From Cohnella hashimotonis (lineage in GTDB: Bacteria; Bacillota; Bacilli; Paenibacillales; Paenibacillaceae): 64,000 bases of DNA. Position 1 is the stretch's first letter; each line of letters starts with the position of its first letter. The DNA lies in NCBI RefSeq assembly GCF_030014955.1, contig NZ_JAGRPV010000001.1, positions 1,922,001-1,986,000 of the forward strand, in the 5' to 3' direction. Shown piece after piece: positions 60,902 through 64,000 of the stretch. The translations under genes and the position numbers were made by a program. The notes below the pieces were generated by a model. The model did not search any database, was not told the DNA's origin, and was given only the letters and a program-made list of their open reading frames with translations.

Positions 60902-60918
60902 TGGAGGCGAGCGCAGGC

Positions 60919-62355
60919 ATGACAACTTCGCAAGACGCGTCATCTCAGAACGCTCATGACCTGACATCCGCCAATGACGGCGGGGAAGCTTCCTTCCGTA
61001 CCGCCGCCGAGGCCGTCGGCTGGATCTCCGGTCTCGCGCCGGTCGTCGGCATCAAGCCGGGTCTCGAGCGAATGGAGCTGCTGCTGGAAAGGCTGAACTA
61101 TCCGCACCGCCGGCTCAGATTCATCCATGTGGCGGGCACGAACGGCAAGGGATCCGTATGCGCCATGCTGGCCTCTGTCCTGCGGCAGAGCGGCTACGAT
61201 GTCGGTTTGTTCACGTCGCCCTACCTTACGTCGTTCGCGGATCGTATCGATTACAACGGCGAGGCGATGCCCGAAGAGGCTATCGTTCGCCTTGCGAACC
61301 GGTTGAAGCCGCTCTCCGACGAGCTGGCGGATTCCAAATGGGGCCCGCTGACGGCGTTCGAGCTGACGACGGCCATGGCGATTCTCTACTATGCGACGGT
61401 GACTTTTCCGGATTATGTCGTATGGGAAACGGGACTGGGCGGACGCCTTGACGTGACTAACGTCGTCACGCCGGTCGTCAGCATCATTACGAATGTCGGG
61501 CACGATCATATGGATCTTCTTGGCGATACCATCGCGGACATTGCCCGGGAAAAGGCGGGTATCGTCAAATCCGGCGTCCCCGTCGTATCCACCGTACTTC
61601 AGCCGGAGGCGGCTGCGATCGTCAAGGAAACCGCAGCATCGCGCCAAGCGACGCTCTATCAGCTGGGCGAGCAGTTTTCCTATGAAAGCCGAGGCGCGCA
61701 GGAAGAAAACGAGGCGCAAGCCTTCGATTTTCGGGATTTGTTCCGGGGACTCGACGATGTCCGGATCGGCTTGGCAGGCATGCATCAACAGACCAATGCC
61801 GCCGCCGCGATCATGGCGATCGACGTGCTGCGGACGTACTATGCGCTGATCGTCGACGAGGCGGACCTGAGAGAGGGGCTAGGCCGGGCCGCATGGCCGG
61901 GCAGGCTTGAACTTATCAGCCGCGAACCGCGCATTCTGCTTGACGGCGCGCATAATCCCGAAGGCATGGCCGCGCTCGCGGAGGCGCTTCGGCAGGGGTA
62001 TCCCCGCGACAAGCTTAATGTGCTGCTCGCCATGATGCCCAACAAGAATCATGAAGGCGCCTTAAGGCATATACTACCAATGGTGAGTACGCTTGTCGTT
62101 ACGGAACCGGACCATCATCGCAAGATGGGGGCTGAAGCGCTGGCGGATGTCGCCCGGCGTGCGGGGCGGGATGCGGTCGGCGCGGCATCCGTCATCGTCG
62201 AACCGGATTGGCGCAAAGCGCTCGAAAAAATACAAAGCCTCGCGGCCGCCGATCCCGAGGAAAATACGTTGACACTCGTGACGGGCACGCTCTATTTGAT
62301 CGCGGATGTCCGTTCATGGCTGCTCGAACGCAAGACTTCTGACAAAGGCTGGTGA
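60919..62355 (+). CDS. folC: Folylpolyglutamate synthase / dihydrofolate synthase
   Basis: This 478-aa Mur-ligase-family enzyme adds glutamate to folates. The P-loop is GTNGKGS at 73-79, with [19 protein letters not shown] (~155-173) and [15 protein letters not shown] (~178-192) as family signatures and [11 protein letters not shown] in the C-terminal domain. GGAGG lies 11 nt before ATG 60919; the ATG at 60901 overlaps the valS stop and has no good site. The first ~28 residues are an unusual Ser/Asp-rich extension. The valS-folC pair is conserved in Firmicutes. Confidence 0.95.
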   Translation: MTTSQDASSQNAHDLTSANDGGEASFRTAAEAVGWISGLAPVVGIKPGLERMELLLERLNYPHRRLRFIHVAGTNGKGSVCAMLASVLRQSGYDVGLFTSPYLTSFADRIDYNGEAMPEEAIVRLANRLKPLSDELADSKWGPLTAFELTTAMAILYYATVTFPDYVVWETGLGGRLDVTNVVTPVVSIITNVGHDHMDLLGDTIADIAREKAGIVKSGVPVVSTVLQPEAAAIVKETAASRQATLYQLGEQFSYESRGAQEENEAQAFDFRDLFRGLDDVRIGLAGMHQQTNAAAAIMAIDVLRTYYALIVDEADLREGLGRAAWPGRLELISREPRILLDGAHNPEGMAALAEALRQGYPRDKLNVLLAMMPNKNHEGALRHILPMVSTLVVTEPDHHRKMGAEALADVARRAGRDAVGAASVIVEPDWRKALEKIQSLAAADPEENTLTLVTGTLYLIADVRSWLLERKTSDKGW

Positions 62356-62362
62356 AGCGTCG

Positions 62363-63751
62363 TTGGCAACGGCTGAACACGTACATTTTATCGGTATCGG
62401 CGGCTATGGGATGAGCGCAATCGCCAGAGTTATGCTGGAGATGGGCTATCATGTGACCGGGTCTGACGTGGCCCGGCAAGAATTGACGGACAAACTGGCC
62501 AGCAAAGGGGCCGAGATCTACATCGGACACGAGCCAGGCAACGTCCGAGGCGCCAATCTTGTCGTCTACTCGACGGCACTGGCCCGGGACAACGTAGAGC
62601 GCGTGGAGGCAGAGAGCCTTAACATTCCGACGCTGCACCGCGCGCAGATGCTGGCCCGACTGCTTAACAGCCGTACCGGCATCGCGGTGGCAGGCGCGCA
62701 CGGCAAGACGACGACCTCCTCGATGATCGCGCTCGTCATGGAGCTGTCCGGCCTGGATCCCACTTATATCATCGGGGGGGAGATCGTGAACGTCGGCACG
62801 AATGCGAAGGCCGGCAAAGGCGATCACGTCGTGGCCGAGGCGGACGAGAGCGACGGTTCGTTTCTCCAGTACGAGCCTGCGGTAGCCGTCGTCACGAACA
62901 TCGAGGCGGATCATCTCGAGAACTACGACGGGGATTTTGGCAAGCTCAAGGCGGCTTACGTACAATTCCTTAAGCAGGTCCGTCCGGACGGCTGCGCCGT
63001 CGTATGCGCGGACGACGACAACGTCAGGGAGCTGCTCCCCCAGGTCGCGGGAACCAACGTGATCACCTACGGCATCGACCAGGAGGCGGATTATAAAGCG
63101 GTCTCCATCGAGTTGGGCGATCGCCAAGCTTCCTTTACTGTCGTTAAGGGCGGGGAGACGCTCGGTCTCGTTCGCCTGTCCGTGCCCGGATTGCATAACG
63201 TTTACAATGCGCTCGCCACGATCGTCGTTTGCCTGCACGCAGGCGCGCCGTTCGATCGGATCGCGTCGTCGATCGTTGAGTTCAGGGGCGCGAAGCGCCG
63301 GTTTCAGGTGCTCGGGGACGTGAACGACGTGCTCGTTATCGACGATTATGCGCACCATCCGACCGAGATCCAGGCGACGATCCTGGCGGCCAAGGCGACG
63401 GGCAAACGTATTTTGGCGGTATTCCAGCCTCAGCGGTACACGCGTACCTACTTCTTGCTGGATGCGTTCAGCCGGGCATTCGCCGAGGCGGACGAGGTGT
63501 ATATTACCGATATTTACTCGCCGGCCGGCGAGAAGCGCATCGAGGGCGTCACGTCGTCGCGTCTCGTCCAGTTGATCGCCGAGAACAGCAACGCCAACGT
63601 CTCTTACGTCCCGACGCGGGAGCAGGTCCGCGACCTGCTCGCCGAGCGCGTGAAGCCCGGCGATCTCGTGCTGACGATGGGAGCCGGCGATATCTGGAAG
63701 TCGGCCGACGAGCTGGCCCGCATCCTGCGGGATCGGGCCGGGAAGCAATAG
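62363..63751 (+). CDS. murC: UDP-N-acetylmuramate--L-alanine ligase
   Basis: This 462-aa Mur ligase adds L-alanine to UDP-MurNAc in peptidoglycan precursor synthesis. An N-terminal Rossmann region [14 protein letters not shown] (~8-21) binds the UDP-sugar, the P-loop is [10 protein letters not shown] at ~111-120, and [10 protein letters not shown] (~330) is the C-terminal family motif. The TTG start at 62363 was chosen; the longer GTG-started frame runs back into folC. GGTGA lies about 9 nt upstream. It follows folC by 7 bp, so valS-folC-murC probably form one T-box-controlled transcript. Confidence 0.95.
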   Translation: MATAEHVHFIGIGGYGMSAIARVMLEMGYHVTGSDVARQELTDKLASKGAEIYIGHEPGNVRGANLVVYSTALARDNVERVEAESLNIPTLHRAQMLARLLNSRTGIAVAGAHGKTTTSSMIALVMELSGLDPTYIIGGEIVNVGTNAKAGKGDHVVAEADESDGSFLQYEPAVAVVTNIEADHLENYDGDFGKLKAAYVQFLKQVRPDGCAVVCADDDNVRELLPQVAGTNVITYGIDQEADYKAVSIELGDRQASFTVVKGGETLGLVRLSVPGLHNVYNALATIVVCLHAGAPFDRIASSIVEFRGAKRRFQVLGDVNDVLVIDDYAHHPTEIQATILAAKATGKRILAVFQPQRYTRTYFLLDAFSRAFAEADEVYITDIYSPAGEKRIEGVTSSRLVQLIAENSNANVSYVPTREQVRDLLAERVKPGDLVLTMGAGDIWKSADELARILRDRAGKQ

Positions 63752-63760
63752 CATGACCGA

Positions 63761-63794
63761 AGCGCAGCGGGATCGCCCCGCTGCGCTTTTTTTT
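63761..63794 (+). terminator. Rho-independent terminator after murC
   Basis: A perfect 11-bp stem AGCGCAGCGGG/CCCGCTGCGCT (63761-63771 with 63777-63787) followed by eight T. Confidence 0.9.
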
Positions 63795-63828
63795 GGAATA
63801 TCTCACGGAGTAGGCGGTTTTCTGGCAA

Positions 63829-63857
63829 TCATATTCTCTCTCATTCGATCATAGACT
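63829..63857 (+). promoter_or_regulatory. Sigma-E-like promoter
   Basis: TCATATT (63829-63835), 14 bp, CATAGACT (63850-63857). Against the Bacillus sigma-E consensus (KMATATT, 14 bp, CATACANT) only one fixed base differs. It lies 35 bp before the start of the last gene. Confidence 0.55.
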
Positions 63858-63891
63858 AGGATTAATAGACGAAGCAGGGAGAGAAGCCAAG

Positions 63892-64000
63892 ATGCAGCCA
63901 ACTTCCAGAATGACCTTTAAATTCGACGGCAACCTGCCAAGGGAAGTCCGAAACGATAGCACCGATCAGCAAGCTTCCGATCTACGATTGTCGTCGCAGG
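63892..64000 (+). CDS. Start of an unidentified gene (cut by window edge)
   Basis: AGGGAGAG lies about 9 nt before ATG 63892; a second in-frame ATG at 63910 would give M-T-F-K-F-D-G. The 36 visible residues are polar, with no signal or membrane segment. The sigma-E-like promoter suggests a mother-cell sporulation gene. In Bacillus a SPOR-domain gene (spoIIB) lies near folC, so a SpoIIB/SPOR-type protein is possible, but nothing in the visible part confirms it. Confidence 0.55.
   Translation, partial: MQPTSRMTFKFDGNLPREVRNDSTDQQASDLRLSSQ

Noticed and set aside
62192..63754. 520-codon minus-strand frame
   Set aside because: It is antisense to murC and the end of folC, with no ribosome-binding site and no recognisable domain.

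Overview
The window comes from a high-GC, endospore-forming Firmicute, most likely a member of the Paenibacillaceae (Paenibacillus/Cohnella type). The evidence is a large set of sporulation and germination genes (cotJABC, a ytvI homologue, a gerM homologue, a three-gene germinant receptor operon, lonB, a spoVID-like gene, five YheC/YheD ATP-grasp genes, an asnO-like asparagine synthetase). There is also Bacillus-like core synteny: gerM/rph/rdgB, tig-clpP-clpX, lonB-lonA-engB, hemA-hemX-hemC-hemD-hemB-hemL-spoVID, and T-box-valS-folC. Codon usage is GC-rich and near-consensus sigma-A promoters and Shine-Dalgarno sites are easy to find.

Layout. 1-6.8 kb: the end of a 5'-nucleotidase, an HD-GYP phosphodiesterase, a YfkAB-type radical SAM protein, a CorC/HlyC-type membrane protein, YtvI, and the cotJABC inner-coat operon behind a long 5'-UTR hairpin. 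7-8.7 kb: a collagen-like (BclA-like) gene flanked by an eroded second copy of cotJC. 9.7-16.3 kb: five consecutive YheC/YheD ATP-grasp paralogues on the minus strand, four of them overlapping, with a sigma-K-like promoter in front. 16.7-23.7 kb: a PgpA/YutG-like gene, the gerM homologue, an inverted gerA-type receptor operon, then rph-rdgB. 24-34 kb: a more variable region with an asparagine synthetase, lipoprotein, half-size EamA transporter, thymidine kinase, a frameshifted small gene, an AraC/SIS/ROK sugar cluster, a GNAT enzyme and tRNA-Arg(TCT) and tRNA-Gly(CCC).

34-45.5 kb: protein quality control (tig, clpP, clpX, lonB, lonA), with ispG and a cysteine-rich four-helix-bundle protein inserted, then engB. 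45.8-55.9 kb: speH, then tetrapyrrole synthesis from glutamyl-tRNA to uroporphyrinogen III, with two siroheme-branch functions (a precorrin-2 dehydrogenase/ferrochelatase and a CobA-HemD fusion). hemL is separated from hemB by a 13-copy array of 51-52 bp hairpin repeats and a Crp/Fnr regulator on the opposite strand. 56-64 kb: the spoVID-like gene, a valine T-box leader, valS, folC, murC, and the start of a probably sporulation-controlled gene with a good sigma-E-like promoter.

Most of the window is well-understood core genome. The parts that deserve attention are the hairpin repeat array inside the hem region, the five-gene ATP-grasp cluster (one member appears to have lost its stop codon), the collagen gene beside the cotJC remnant, and several small or frameshifted genes. 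No CRISPR array, prophage, insertion sequence or rRNA operon was seen. Start codons were chosen from Shine-Dalgarno spacing and often differ from the longest open frame.
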